From positions 1 to 64,000 of the forward strand of contig JAYOTP010000001.1 of NCBI GenBank assembly GCA_038150465.1: a stretch of DNA of 64,000 bases, written 5' to 3'. The position numbers and the translations under genes are program-made. This document shows positions 23,945-32,576 of the stretch, in pieces (the first letter of the stretch is position 1; every line of letters begins with the position of its first letter). Source of the DNA: RFXV01 sp038150465. GTDB taxonomy: Bacteria; Bacteroidota; Bacteroidia; Flavobacteriales; Schleiferiaceae. The notes beneath the pieces were generated by a model. That model made no database searches, was not told the origin of the DNA, and saw only the letters and a program-made list of their open reading frames with translations.

Positions 23945-26260
23945 TCAGTTGCCGGCCCCCGTAAAAATGGTAATGGTTCCCTTCCGCTCATCGCTCCAGT
24001 TCAAAGCGTAGTGCTTGACCGAAAGCATGTAGAAGTAAACCCCGTCCGCGACGATCTCTCCTGTATTCATGTCGCGTCCGTCCCAGGGTACAGCCGTTAA
24101 GTCTGAAGACTCATAGACCAGAGCACCCCAACGGTTGAAGACCTGAATGGTCCCCTGATCCCATTGATCTCCGTTGATGATCTCGAACAGATCATTGGTA
24201 TTGTCTCCATTGGGTGTGAAGACGTTCGGCACCTCGATGGAATCCGGCTCCACTGGCGGTGGAGGTGGTGGAGGTGGAGGTGGCGTGATGATGCAGAACT
24301 GTTCCCAGTTGGAATGCGAAACATACTGGGAGTTGCTGAAGTTGATCGCCTGCACCCGGAGGGCGTAGCAACCTGTATCCTCTGGCAGGCGATAGGTAAA
24401 GTTCGTATCGATGGTTGGATTGATCCCCTGTCCGGTGATGTTCGTCCATGAATTGGGATCGTTGGGCTCGGTACTCATCTGCACCTCATAGTTCACATTC
24501 AACCAGCCATTGAATTTATTCCACGCCAATTGGAGGGTCGTATCGCTGACATTGGGTACCGTATCCAAACGGATGGACACAATATCCCGGGTTTCCGGAT
24601 AGATTTCCTGATTGACGATGCCACGGATCTTGTAGCGATACTTGTTGTATTCCACCTCACCTGGACCAACAGAGAAATCTGTCCACTCCTTGTTGGTGAA
24701 GGCGGTCTGGCCCAATTGTGAAGCCATATACTGATAGCTCGCCCCATTGTCTGCGGACCTGTATATGTCCACTCCCGTAAAGAGATGCGTCGGGAAGGAG
24801 TTGGTATCAAAGTCATACTGCACACGGATCGTCCAGTTGGTATCCACCGTGACGTTCTTCATATCGAATACCGGATAGAAACAGTTCGTTACGTCGATGG
24901 TCATGTGGTAGAACTCTTCCAACTCGAAGCCACATTCGTTGGTGAGCGTATTCCCGTCGTTTCCTTTCTTGATATATACCGTGTAAGTGCCATTCACCGT
25001 GAGCGGTTTGTACAACTTCAACTCCACGAAATCCGTGGTGAAGTCGATTCCGCAGTTATCGCCCACCCCAATGACCGGGCGCGCAATGGAATCCGGACCG
25101 ATCACTCGGAAATCCGTACCATCCGGTGAAATGGATTCGCACTGGATATCTGAATCGAAGTACATGATGACCGCAGAATCACCACACAAGTAGGACACTT
25201 TGGGTACGATATAATCGTGAACGCCGGTTGCGCTGTTCAGAATCGAGTCATTCGAGACACGTACCCCAGCCAGATCACCCTTCCAATTGTTCGGAATCGT
25301 ATCCAAACCATAACCCGGACGATTCACATCGATCTTTGGTCCTTCACGCACGGCCGCCGCACAGGTCGCCGCGATGGTGAGCTGCATATCGCGCATGGAG
25401 CTGCCTACAAATTCCCAGGCCGTGAGATTGGAATTGTACCGATACTCACGAACGATGATCGCTGCCACGCAGATCTCCTGCGTACTGCTTGTGGTAAAGG
25501 AGAAGGTGCCCGTTTGTGCATTCACCTGAATACCGCCGGTACCCGGTGCAGTTGTGATCGGCTGGTTCACAGAATAACCCGCGGCAAAGGGCAAGGTGAT
25601 CGCCCCTCCCTCCATAGGATCGGTGAACGCATAGGTCACGGAATCCCCATCGGGCTCATTGGTCGGGTGCGACCAAACAAAATAACTGTTCGTGCAGAAT
25701 GCCTTGGCCGCTGCCGTCTGGAAGGCAGGAGAAGTATTGTGTCCATTGGTGTTGTTGAGGAAAGCCTCGACATAGGTTCCGTCCGGACAGTTTCCGCCGC
25801 AAGCCAAAGGTGCACAGGCAGTAAGATTGTCTATGCAGCCGCTTCGGCAGCAAGTACTATAGGAAAAGATGATGTCAGAACACAGGCTGGTGAGTGACAC
25901 TGTTCCCTCGTAATAGTGCATGCTCACTGGCACATAGCCTTGGGTCCCTGGAGATACACAATCATCAAAACCAGGTGTGAGTACTCCTCCATCTCCAGCA
26001 GGCACCGTGCCTGGAGGATTGACACGTGTAGCAGAAAAGCTCGTATTTCCAAAGCAACTCGAACTCACCTGGATAGTGGCTGTCCCTCCAAGACCGGCGG
26101 TGCCAGGAGACATATCCCGATAAAGCACCAAAGTGACCTTATACGTGAGTCCGGCAATGTGTTCATAGGAGATTTCGGCTCCTGCAATGTGGGTGGCCCG
26201 GGCTTCATTGGCTCCTAAAAAAAGGGCCAAAGCCAAAAGGGTAGAAATGATGCGTCTCAT
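23945..26260 (-). CDS. T9SS type B sorting-domain protein with poly-proline hinge
   Basis: A 771-residue secreted protein with signal peptide (ISTLLALALFLGANEARA) and then HIAGAEISYEHIAGLTYKV, clearly related to the start of the neighbouring protein at 20570. Central beta-rich regions contain many Cys residues, and FN3-like repeats follow. A run of ten Pro residues (near 24250-24285) separates these from the CHU_C sorting domain (VPNVFTPNGDNTND, VFNRWGALVYE, WDGRDM, GVYFYM). It is likely a T9SS client on the cell surface. The start at 26260 is used because the frame further upstream lacks coding character. Confidence 0.87.
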   Translation of the reverse strand: MRRIISTLLALALFLGANEARATHIAGAEISYEHIAGLTYKVTLVLYRDMSPGTAGLGGTATIQVSSSCFGNTSFSATRVNPPGTVPAGDGGVLTPGFDDCVSPGTQGYVPVSMHYYEGTVSLTSLCSDIIFSYSTCCRSGCIDNLTACAPLACGGNCPDGTYVEAFLNNTNGHNTSPAFQTAAAKAFCTNSYFVWSHPTNEPDGDSVTYAFTDPMEGGAITLPFAAGYSVNQPITTAPGTGGIQVNAQTGTFSFTTSSTQEICVAAIIVREYRYNSNLTAWEFVGSSMRDMQLTIAATCAAAVREGPKIDVNRPGYGLDTIPNNWKGDLAGVRVSNDSILNSATGVHDYIVPKVSYLCGDSAVIMYFDSDIQCESISPDGTDFRVIGPDSIARPVIGVGDNCGIDFTTDFVELKLYKPLTVNGTYTVYIKKGNDGNTLTNECGFELEEFYHMTIDVTNCFYPVFDMKNVTVDTNWTIRVQYDFDTNSFPTHLFTGVDIYRSADNGASYQYMASQLGQTAFTNKEWTDFSVGPGEVEYNKYRYKIRGIVNQEIYPETRDIVSIRLDTVPNVSDTTLQLAWNKFNGWLNVNYEVQMSTEPNDPNSWTNITGQGINPTIDTNFTYRLPEDTGCYALRVQAINFSNSQYVSHSNWEQFCIITPPPPPPPPPPVEPDSIEVPNVFTPNGDNTNDLFEIINGDQWDQGTIQVFNRWGALVYESSDLTAVPWDGRDMNTGEIVADGVYFYMLSVKHYALNWSDERKGTITIFTGAGN

Positions 26261-26576
26261 AAGCGCTTTCAATCGGTTAGGTCTGTAGACAATTTCAGAC
26301 GTTAACACAAAGAACGCAACTGCCATTGGTTCACGCAAAGGGCTTTGGCGCTCAATGAGTGGAAAGTACCTGCCAATGAGTTTACCTCTGTAACTGCCTT
26401 CATAGCATAACGCCCACCTTCTTCCCTTTCCAATGGTTGCAAACAAGCTGGACACGAACGCTGTTTTCAACAGAAATCAGGATTGAACTCCCCAAACACT
26501 CTGAGGCATCACGCATCTGATTTCATGCGCATTTTGCCTGAGCGTTTGAGTACTTTTGCCTGCAATTCAGCTCTCC
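26261..26576. other. 316-bp divergent intergenic region
   Basis: The region lies between the starts of the T9SS protein (-) and lepA (+). On the plus strand it holds an exact -7 box for lepA (TACTTTTG, 26551-26558). I see no coding frame with good character, no tRNA and no strong hairpin. The minus-strand promoter is not clear. Confidence 0.5.
26551..26558 (+). promoter_or_regulatory. -7 box of lepA
   Basis: TACTTTTG is an exact TAnnTTTG match, 18 nt before the ATG at 26577. The nearest TTG upstream is 14 bp away, shorter than usual. Confidence 0.55.
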
Positions 26577-28376
26577 ATGCAACGCATCCGGAATTTTTGC
26601 ATCATCGCACACATCGACCATGGCAAAAGCACCTTGGCCGACCGGCTCCTAGAACACACTCAGACCATCACCGAACGCGAGAAGAAGGATCAGCTTCTGG
26701 ATGATATGGATCTGGAGCGCGAACGCGGCATCACGATCAAAAGCCATGCTGTCCAGATGAACTTCGTGCATCCCGATGGACAGGAATATGTGCTCAACCT
26801 CATCGATACTCCGGGGCATGTGGATTTCAGCTATGAGGTATCTCGTTCCATTGCTGCATGCGAAGGTGCGTTACTGGTCGTTGATGCCGCCCAAGGCATA
26901 CAAGCCCAAACCATTTCCAATTTGTACCTGGCGCTCGAGCACGATCTGGAGATCATTCCGGTGCTGAACAAGATCGATCTTCCAAGCGCAGCCCCAGAAG
27001 AGGTGTCGGATCAGATCATCGACCTGATCGGTTGCGAGCAAGAGGACATCCTGCATGCAAGCGCCAAAACAGGGCTCGGGATCCAGGAAATACTGGAGGC
27101 CGTAGTGGCTCGGGTACCCGCACCGGACGGAGACCCTGAAGCGCCCTTGCAGGCATTGATCTTCGATTCGGTGTACAATCCGTTCCGTGGCATCGAGGCT
27201 TACTTCCGAGTAATGAACGGTACCATCAAAAAGAATGGGCAGATCCGATTCATGGCCACAGGGAAGGATTATCTCGCGGACGAGATCGGCGTACTGAAAC
27301 TCAGTCAGGAAGCCAGAAAAGAGATCAAGGCCGGAGATGTTGGCTACCTCATCTCGGGCATCAAAGAGGCACGGGAGGTCAAAGTGGGCGATACGATCAC
27401 CTCGAAAGAGCAACCCGCCCAGGAACCGATCTCTGGTTTTGAAGAGGTCAAGCCCATGGTATTTGCCGGGATCTATCCGGTCGACACAGAAGATTTTGAA
27501 GATCTCAGAGCCTCCCTGGAAAAGCTCCAGCTCAACGACGCCTCACTCACCTTCGAGGCTGAATCTTCCGCGGCGCTCGGTTTTGGTTTCCGCTGTGGTT
27601 TCCTCGGGATGCTGCACATGGAGATCATACAGGAGCGCCTCGAACGCGAATTCAAGATGACGGCCATCACCACGGTACCCAACGTGTCGTATCAGGCCTA
27701 CCTCAAATCGGCTCCCGATGAGATGTTCATGGTGAACAACCCAACCGACTATCCGGATCCGTCGAAATTGGAACGCATCGAGGAGCCCTACATCAACGCG
27801 CAGATCATCACCAAATCCGATTATGTCGGAGCCATCATGAACCTGTGTATCGACCGCAGAGGCATACTAAAGAACCAGGTCTACCTGACCTCCAGCCGGG
27901 TGGAACTCAACTTCGACCTTCCACTGGCCGAGATCGTTTTTGACTTCTACGACCAACTGAAGACCATCTCCCGCGGCTACGCCTCCTTCGACTACCATCC
28001 GATCAATTACCGCGAATCCGATCTGGTCAAAGTGGACGTGCTTCTGAATACCGAACCAGTGGATGCACTTTCTTTTCTGGTCCACCAGGGGAAATCCCAT
28101 GAGATCGGGAAGAAGATGTGCAAGAAACTGAAAGAACTCATCCCGCGCCAGCAGTTCGTCGTCGCTCTGCAGGCTGCTATTGGCGCCAAGATCATAGCGA
28201 GAGAAACCATCAGTGCGCTGCGAAAGGACGTCACGGCCAAGTGCTACGGGGGAGATATCTCCAGGAAACGGAAACTCCTCGAAAAGCAGAAGGCTGGTAA
28301 AAAGCGGATGAGACAGGTGGGCAATGTGGAGATCCCGCAACAGGCCTTCCTAGCCGTGCTGAAGCTCAACGAGTAA
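26577..28376 (+). CDS. lepA: elongation factor 4 (LepA)
   Basis: A 599-residue translational GTPase. The G1 motif is AHIDHGKST just after MQRIRNFCI, with switch sequence RERGITI, G3 DTPGHVD and G4 NKID. The C-terminal LepA-specific domain is present (KKMCKKLKELIPRQQF, then KCYGGDISRKRKLLEKQK). It back-translocates or remodels stalled ribosomes. A TTG seven codons upstream (26556) lies inside the promoter box and is rejected as start. It converges with the thioesterase gene with 12 bp between stops. Confidence 0.96.
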   Translation: MQRIRNFCIIAHIDHGKSTLADRLLEHTQTITEREKKDQLLDDMDLERERGITIKSHAVQMNFVHPDGQEYVLNLIDTPGHVDFSYEVSRSIAACEGALLVVDAAQGIQAQTISNLYLALEHDLEIIPVLNKIDLPSAAPEEVSDQIIDLIGCEQEDILHASAKTGLGIQEILEAVVARVPAPDGDPEAPLQALIFDSVYNPFRGIEAYFRVMNGTIKKNGQIRFMATGKDYLADEIGVLKLSQEARKEIKAGDVGYLISGIKEAREVKVGDTITSKEQPAQEPISGFEEVKPMVFAGIYPVDTEDFEDLRASLEKLQLNDASLTFEAESSAALGFGFRCGFLGMLHMEIIQERLEREFKMTAITTVPNVSYQAYLKSAPDEMFMVNNPTDYPDPSKLERIEEPYINAQIITKSDYVGAIMNLCIDRRGILKNQVYLTSSRVELNFDLPLAEIVFDFYDQLKTISRGYASFDYHPINYRESDLVKVDVLLNTEPVDALSFLVHQGKSHEIGKKMCKKLKELIPRQQFVVALQAAIGAKIIARETISALRKDVTAKCYGGDISRKRKLLEKQKAGKKRMRQVGNVEIPQQAFLAVLKLNE

Positions 28377-28388
28377 ACACTCGGCAGA

Positions 28389-28910
28389 TCAGTTCTCGGG
28401 AAAGAACAACGAACGCAGTTCGGTGGCCTCCTCGGGCTTCAACTTTCCACCCAGTATAAGGGAAAGCTGGCGGCGTCTCAAAGCGCCCTCATAGCGTTTG
28501 CGCTCGATATCCGTCTCCGGATCGATGGGCGGAACCTGTATGGGGTTCCCCAACTGATCGACAGCCACAAAGGTGTAGATGGCTTCATTGGCCTTGATCC
28601 GCTTGCCCTGTCCAGACTGATCTTCGATGTGGACATCGACAAAGATCTCCATGGAACTGGAAAAGGAACGACTCACCTTGCCCTCCAGAGTGACTATACT
28701 TCCCTGTGGAATGGGATGGCGGAACGAAACATTATTGACCGAAGCAGTGACCACGATCCGTCGACAGTGGCGATGCGCAGAAATGGCGGCGCAACGATCC
28801 ATCCAGGACAATAGCTGTCCTCCGAACAGATTGTCCAGGTTGTTGGTGTCGTTGGGGAGCACAAGCTCCGTCATAACGGTCAAAGAATCTTTGGGCGTCT
28901 TGGCTTTCAT
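28389..28910 (-). CDS. acyl-CoA thioesterase (hotdog fold)
   Basis: A 173-residue protein of the YciA/ACOT group. MTELVLPNDTNNLDNLFGGQLLSWMDRCAAISA contains the catalytic Asn/Asp region of the hotdog family (NLFGGQLLSWMD), followed by VVTASVNNVSFRHPIPQGS. It hydrolyses acyl-CoA thioesters; chain-length preference cannot be told from sequence. An exact TATTTTTG box (28931-28938) lies 20 nt upstream of its ATG. Confidence 0.88.
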   Translation of the reverse strand: MKAKTPKDSLTVMTELVLPNDTNNLDNLFGGQLLSWMDRCAAISAHRHCRRIVVTASVNNVSFRHPIPQGSIVTLEGKVSRSFSSSMEIFVDVHIEDQSGQGKRIKANEAIYTFVAVDQLGNPIQVPPIDPETDIERKRYEGALRRRQLSLILGGKLKPEEATELRSLFFPEN

Positions 28911-28930
28911 GGGCCATGCGTGATTTCCCG

Positions 28931-28938
28931 CAAAAATA
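28931..28938 (-). promoter_or_regulatory. -7 box of the thioesterase gene
   Basis: TATTTTTG on the minus strand, an exact TAnnTTTG match, 20 nt before the ATG at 28910. It overlaps the 3' end region of the upstream SPOR gene's intergenic space. Confidence 0.5.
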
Positions 28939-28952
28939 AAACGGACCAGCCC

Positions 28953-30065
28953 TTAAGGGCGACGATAGATCCAAGCGCCTTTATGCAGGTTTTTCTTGAT
29001 CCCTTTAAGGGCTTTTTGCGCTTCCGCCCGAGTGGCAAAACCAGCAGCGGAGACACGGTGGATACCCCTTCCAGGAGCCACTTCTGCTTCGTAGCCCATG
29101 GCCTGAAGTTCTGCAATACGCTTGTCCTTATTAGCCACCTCCTTGTAAGAGCCAACAATGATGAAATAGGCGTGCGGCTTTCTTACTTCCTGCACCGTTC
29201 GCACCACCTCTGCAGGTATTTCTGCCGAAGTCGATTTGACGGCCTCAACAGCTGCTTCTTCCACCGGCTCTGGCGTTTCAACCTCAGGCGGCAATTCGAC
29301 CTCTTCAATCTGTTTGGACCGGACGGGAACAAAAGAAGCCGTACTGCTGCGGTCGTTGAAAGGGATCACACTCTTCCTTGGAAAACCCTGAACGCCCTCA
29401 AAATACCGAAGTGAGTCCTCCATTGGGGCTTCCCGTTCTACAAGACTGGCGATCCAGGCATCTGAGGCACTCATGAGCTGTCGCATTTCCTGCTTTTGCG
29501 TCCATATGAAACTGCCTGCAGCCAAGACCGGAATGAACACCGCTGCCCATCGCCATTGCCTCCAGGTGGTTGCTTTGGCGGCATCGGGTAAAGAGACCTC
29601 CTCTTTCTTCCGGGTCTTTTTTGCCTTGCTGCGCGGCGAACTCTTCAGAGCATTGATCGGGTGCACGTAGAACATGCCCATGCCGTACGAATCCAACTGG
29701 TAATTGGATTCCAAAGAAGGCAGGAACTGTATGCTTCCATTCTCTGTGTAGAGCTGGCCGATATATTCCAGCCGGATCTTTTTGCCCTGAGCCAATTCAT
29801 GCCGCCATTGACGGACGGCTTTTTTCAATTCCTGTGAAGCGCGTTCAAAAGACCAGGCGTTCGTCGTGGCCACATAATCAATGAGCAAACCATCCGACCT
29901 CCGCATTTCGGAGTTGAAAGCGAGCTGTTTTCGCGCAGGGCGGAACATACGCGTACTGGGCTCGAGTTCCGCTGGATACGATTGAGAGACGAAAGCCCCC
30001 AACTCGGGAACGATCACGCAGTCGTGACGAAACAAGAGATCAGTGATGTAAAACTCCAAACGCAT
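28953..30065 (-). CDS. SPOR-domain protein with HU-like N-terminal domain
   Basis: A 370-residue protein. Residues 1-135 resemble the HU/CCDC81-like domain found in Bacteroidota SPOR proteins (opening LEFYITDLLFRHDCVIVPELG). A basic linker, one membrane helix (about 173-188) and a long periplasmic linker follow. The last 75 residues are a SPOR domain (AYFIIVGSYKEVANKDKR to the end), which binds denuded peptidoglycan and recruits proteins to the division site. The ATG at 30065 is preceded by CTAAAGTA on the plus strand (30071-30078), read as TACTTTAG, a near -7 box 5 nt away. The longer frame to 30125 is not favoured. Confidence 0.82.
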   Translation of the reverse strand: MRLEFYITDLLFRHDCVIVPELGAFVSQSYPAELEPSTRMFRPARKQLAFNSEMRRSDGLLIDYVATTNAWSFERASQELKKAVRQWRHELAQGKKIRLEYIGQLYTENGSIQFLPSLESNYQLDSYGMGMFYVHPINALKSSPRSKAKKTRKKEEVSLPDAAKATTWRQWRWAAVFIPVLAAGSFIWTQKQEMRQLMSASDAWIASLVEREAPMEDSLRYFEGVQGFPRKSVIPFNDRSSTASFVPVRSKQIEEVELPPEVETPEPVEEAAVEAVKSTSAEIPAEVVRTVQEVRKPHAYFIIVGSYKEVANKDKRIAELQAMGYEAEVAPGRGIHRVSAAGFATRAEAQKALKGIKKNLHKGAWIYRRP

Positions 30066-30142
30066 AGACCCTAAAGTATTCACACTCCAGAAATTGTTTG
30101 AGGCATAAGGGGTGGTTTTGTCCACAGATTATGAACGGAAGG

Positions 30143-31279
30143 TCACAGCGTGCCGCGGCTTTCCTGTTCTCTTTCAATGGCTTCGAAAAGCGCCTTGAAA
30201 TTTCCCTTTCCAAAACTCTGTGCGCCTTTACGCTGAATGATCTCAAAGAACATGGTCGGCCGGTCCACAACAGGCTTGGTGAACAACTGCAGCAGATAGC
30301 CTTCTTCATCGCGGTCGATCAGAATGCCCAATTCCTTGAGGGGTGCCAGGTCCTCATCGATCGATCCCACACGATCGAGTACGGTGTCGTAGTAACTATC
30401 TGGGATGTTCAGGAAATCGACCCCTCGCTTTTTCAATTCGGTGACCGTCTCGATGATGTTGTCCGTGGCCAGAGCGATGTGCTGGACACCTGCCCCTTTG
30501 TAGAACTCGATGTACTCCTCGATCTGAGATTTCTTGCGCCCCTCGGCCGGCTCATTGATCGGAAACTTGATGCGTCCGTTGCCGTTGGTCATCACCTTGC
30601 TCATCAGGGCCGTGTATTCTGTGGAGATATCCTTGTCATCAAAGGAGACCAACTGAGTGAAGCCCATCACCTTCGAATAGAATTCTGTCCAAACGTCCAT
30701 CTCGTTCCAGCCGACATTTCCGACCATGTGATCGATGTAGCGCAAGCCAACAGGTTCGGGGCGGAATTCTGGATTCCAGCGGACATAGCCGGGCAGGAAC
30801 ACACCTTGGTAGGCCGAGCGCTCCACAAAAAGGTGCACGGTATCGCCATAAGTATGAATGCCCGAGCAGACCACACTGCCGGTGGCATCTTCACTTCGCG
30901 TGGGCTCCAAATAACTCTTGGCCCCTCTTGAGGTGGTCTCCTTCCAGGAATGAGCAGCATCGTCCACCCAAAGTGCAACCACTTTTACTCCATCGCCATG
31001 TCTGTTGATGTGGTCATTGATCGGGCCGCCTTCTTCCAAGGGGCTGGTCAGAACCAAAGTGATCTTGTCCTGACGCAGCACATAGGAGACCCGGTCTTTG
31101 CTGCCGGTTTCCAGTCCGCGGTAGGCGACCGGCTGGAATCCCCAGGCCTGCTGGTAGTACAGCGCGCTCTGCTTGGCATTTCCGCAATACAGTTCGACGT
31201 GGTCTGTTCCGTTCAGTGGAAGGAAATCCTGAGCTTCTTCAAAGATCTTGGGCAACTCTAATGCGTGTGGAGAAGACAT
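30143..31279 (-). CDS. hppD: 4-hydroxyphenylpyruvate dioxygenase
   Basis: A 378-residue non-heme iron enzyme of two VOC-type halves. The iron ligands can be seen: His in IDHMVGNV, His in GVQHIALATDN and Glu in MFFEIIQRKG, followed by the conserved GKGNFKALFEAIE tail. It converts 4-hydroxyphenylpyruvate to homogentisate, the step before HmgA, whose gene lies just upstream on the same strand. An exact TATTTTTG box at 31305-31312 in the 43-bp gap suggests its own promoter. Confidence 0.95.
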   Translation of the reverse strand: MSSPHALELPKIFEEAQDFLPLNGTDHVELYCGNAKQSALYYQQAWGFQPVAYRGLETGSKDRVSYVLRQDKITLVLTSPLEEGGPINDHINRHGDGVKVVALWVDDAAHSWKETTSRGAKSYLEPTRSEDATGSVVCSGIHTYGDTVHLFVERSAYQGVFLPGYVRWNPEFRPEPVGLRYIDHMVGNVGWNEMDVWTEFYSKVMGFTQLVSFDDKDISTEYTALMSKVMTNGNGRIKFPINEPAEGRKKSQIEEYIEFYKGAGVQHIALATDNIIETVTELKKRGVDFLNIPDSYYDTVLDRVGSIDEDLAPLKELGILIDRDEEGYLLQLFTKPVVDRPTMFFEIIQRKGAQSFGKGNFKALFEAIEREQESRGTL

Positions 31280-31304
31280 ACTTGGGTGTGTTTGGATGGC
31301 ACTT

Positions 31305-31312
31305 CAAAAATA
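31305..31312 (-). promoter_or_regulatory. -7 box of hppD
   Basis: TATTTTTG on the minus strand, exact TAnnTTTG match, 25 nt before the ATG at 31279, inside the short gap after hmgA. It implies that hppD can be transcribed apart from hmgA. Confidence 0.5.
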
Positions 31313-31322
31313 GTGGTGGAAA

Positions 31323-32486
31323 TCACGACTGCTCCCGCCAACTCGACCAATAGCTATCATCTTCGAGATCGACCGCCATTTTCGCAAGGCGCAACGGCTT
31401 GAAAGTGTCCACCATTACTGCGAGTTCGTCGGTCTGCTTCTGACCGATGGAGCGCTCGTAGGCTCCGGGATGTGGGCCATGCGGTATCCCTGCTGGATGG
31501 ACACTCATGAATCCGCGTTCCACGTGGTTTCGGCTCATGAAGTCGCCGTCCACATAATAGAGCACCTCATCGGAATCGATGTTGCTGTGATTGTAAGGCG
31601 CGGGAATGGACTCGGGGTGGTAATCGTACATCCTCGGCGCAAAAGTGCAGACCACAAAGTTGTGTGCCTCAAAAGTCTGATGGATGGGCGGCGGCATGTG
31701 TACGCGGCCGGTGATGGGCTCAAAATCTTCTGCATTGAATGCATAGGGATAATTGTATCCGTCCCAACCCACCACATCGAAGGGATGCGCATCGTAGACC
31801 AGGCGATGCAGATGATTCTCTTTCCGGATGACAATGGGGAAAGCCCCTTTTTCGTCCTGCGGATCCAGTCGTTCTGGCTTGCGAATGTCGCGTTCACAGT
31901 ATGGGCTGTGCTCCAATAGCTGACCGAAATGATTCCGGTAGCGCTTGGGCGTGACGATGGGACTGAACGATTCGACGATGAGCAGGCGGTTCTGCTCCGA
32001 AGTGAACTCGATCTGATAGATGATGCCGCGAGGTACGATCAGATAGTCCAGCGGGCCAAAAGGCAGATCGCCCAGGAGGGTATGCAGCACACCCGAGCCC
32101 TCATGGACAAAGAGGAGTTCATCGGCATCTGCGTTCTTATAAAAATAGTCGGTCATGGATGCCCGGGGTGCCGCCAAACTGACGTTCAGGTCGTTGTTGA
32201 AGAGCATCACTTTGCGCGCCTCGAGGAAATCGTCAGCAGGTTTCAGATCGAAGCCCTTGATCATTCGGGATTTGAGGTTGTGCGCAACCGCGGCTACCGG
32301 GGTCTGATCGATGGCCTGCCCAACTTCCCCGACCATAGTGGGCCGGTTCAGATGATAGAGCAGCGAAGACATTCCGCTGAATCCTTCCGTGCCAAAGAGC
32401 TGCTCGTAATGAAGATTCCCGTCGGGTTTTTTAAAGACCGTATGTCTTTTGTGGGGGATCTTCCCCAGACGATGATACATCGGCAT
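31323..32486 (-). CDS. hmgA: homogentisate 1,2-dioxygenase
   Basis: A 387-residue enzyme that opens the homogentisate ring to maleylacetoacetate in tyrosine catabolism. The start MPMYHRLGKIPHKRH matches Bacteroidota HmgA proteins, which is why 32486 is preferred over the long upstream frame. Later motifs include HEGSGVLHTLLG, the metal-site region PPPIHQTFEAHNFVVCTF with His and Glu residues, and HPAGIPHGPHPGAYE. No gene for the next step (isomerase or hydrolase) is seen nearby. Confidence 0.94.
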   Translation of the reverse strand: MPMYHRLGKIPHKRHTVFKKPDGNLHYEQLFGTEGFSGMSSLLYHLNRPTMVGEVGQAIDQTPVAAVAHNLKSRMIKGFDLKPADDFLEARKVMLFNNDLNVSLAAPRASMTDYFYKNADADELLFVHEGSGVLHTLLGDLPFGPLDYLIVPRGIIYQIEFTSEQNRLLIVESFSPIVTPKRYRNHFGQLLEHSPYCERDIRKPERLDPQDEKGAFPIVIRKENHLHRLVYDAHPFDVVGWDGYNYPYAFNAEDFEPITGRVHMPPPIHQTFEAHNFVVCTFAPRMYDYHPESIPAPYNHSNIDSDEVLYYVDGDFMSRNHVERGFMSVHPAGIPHGPHPGAYERSIGQKQTDELAVMVDTFKPLRLAKMAVDLEDDSYWSSWREQS

Positions 32487-32576
32487 AAGCCCTTGTTTTA
32501 TGCTCCGGCTTGAGACGGAGTGAGATAGTTCGGTACAAGCTATGACGATTCTCGCGAACTTCCTTCCTTTGCCCGT

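Noticed and set aside
24250..24290. GGTGGAGGT-type tandem repeat
   Set aside because: It is the coding run for ten Pro residues in the T9SS protein, not a CRISPR or independent satellite.
25217..25897. 226-codon plus-strand frame inside the T9SS protein gene
   Set aside because: It is fully antisense to a protein with clear domains and its product has no recognised motif and an odd His/Arg-rich composition.
26261..26470. 70-codon N-terminal extension of the minus-strand T9SS protein
   Set aside because: It precedes a perfect signal peptide and has no coding character.
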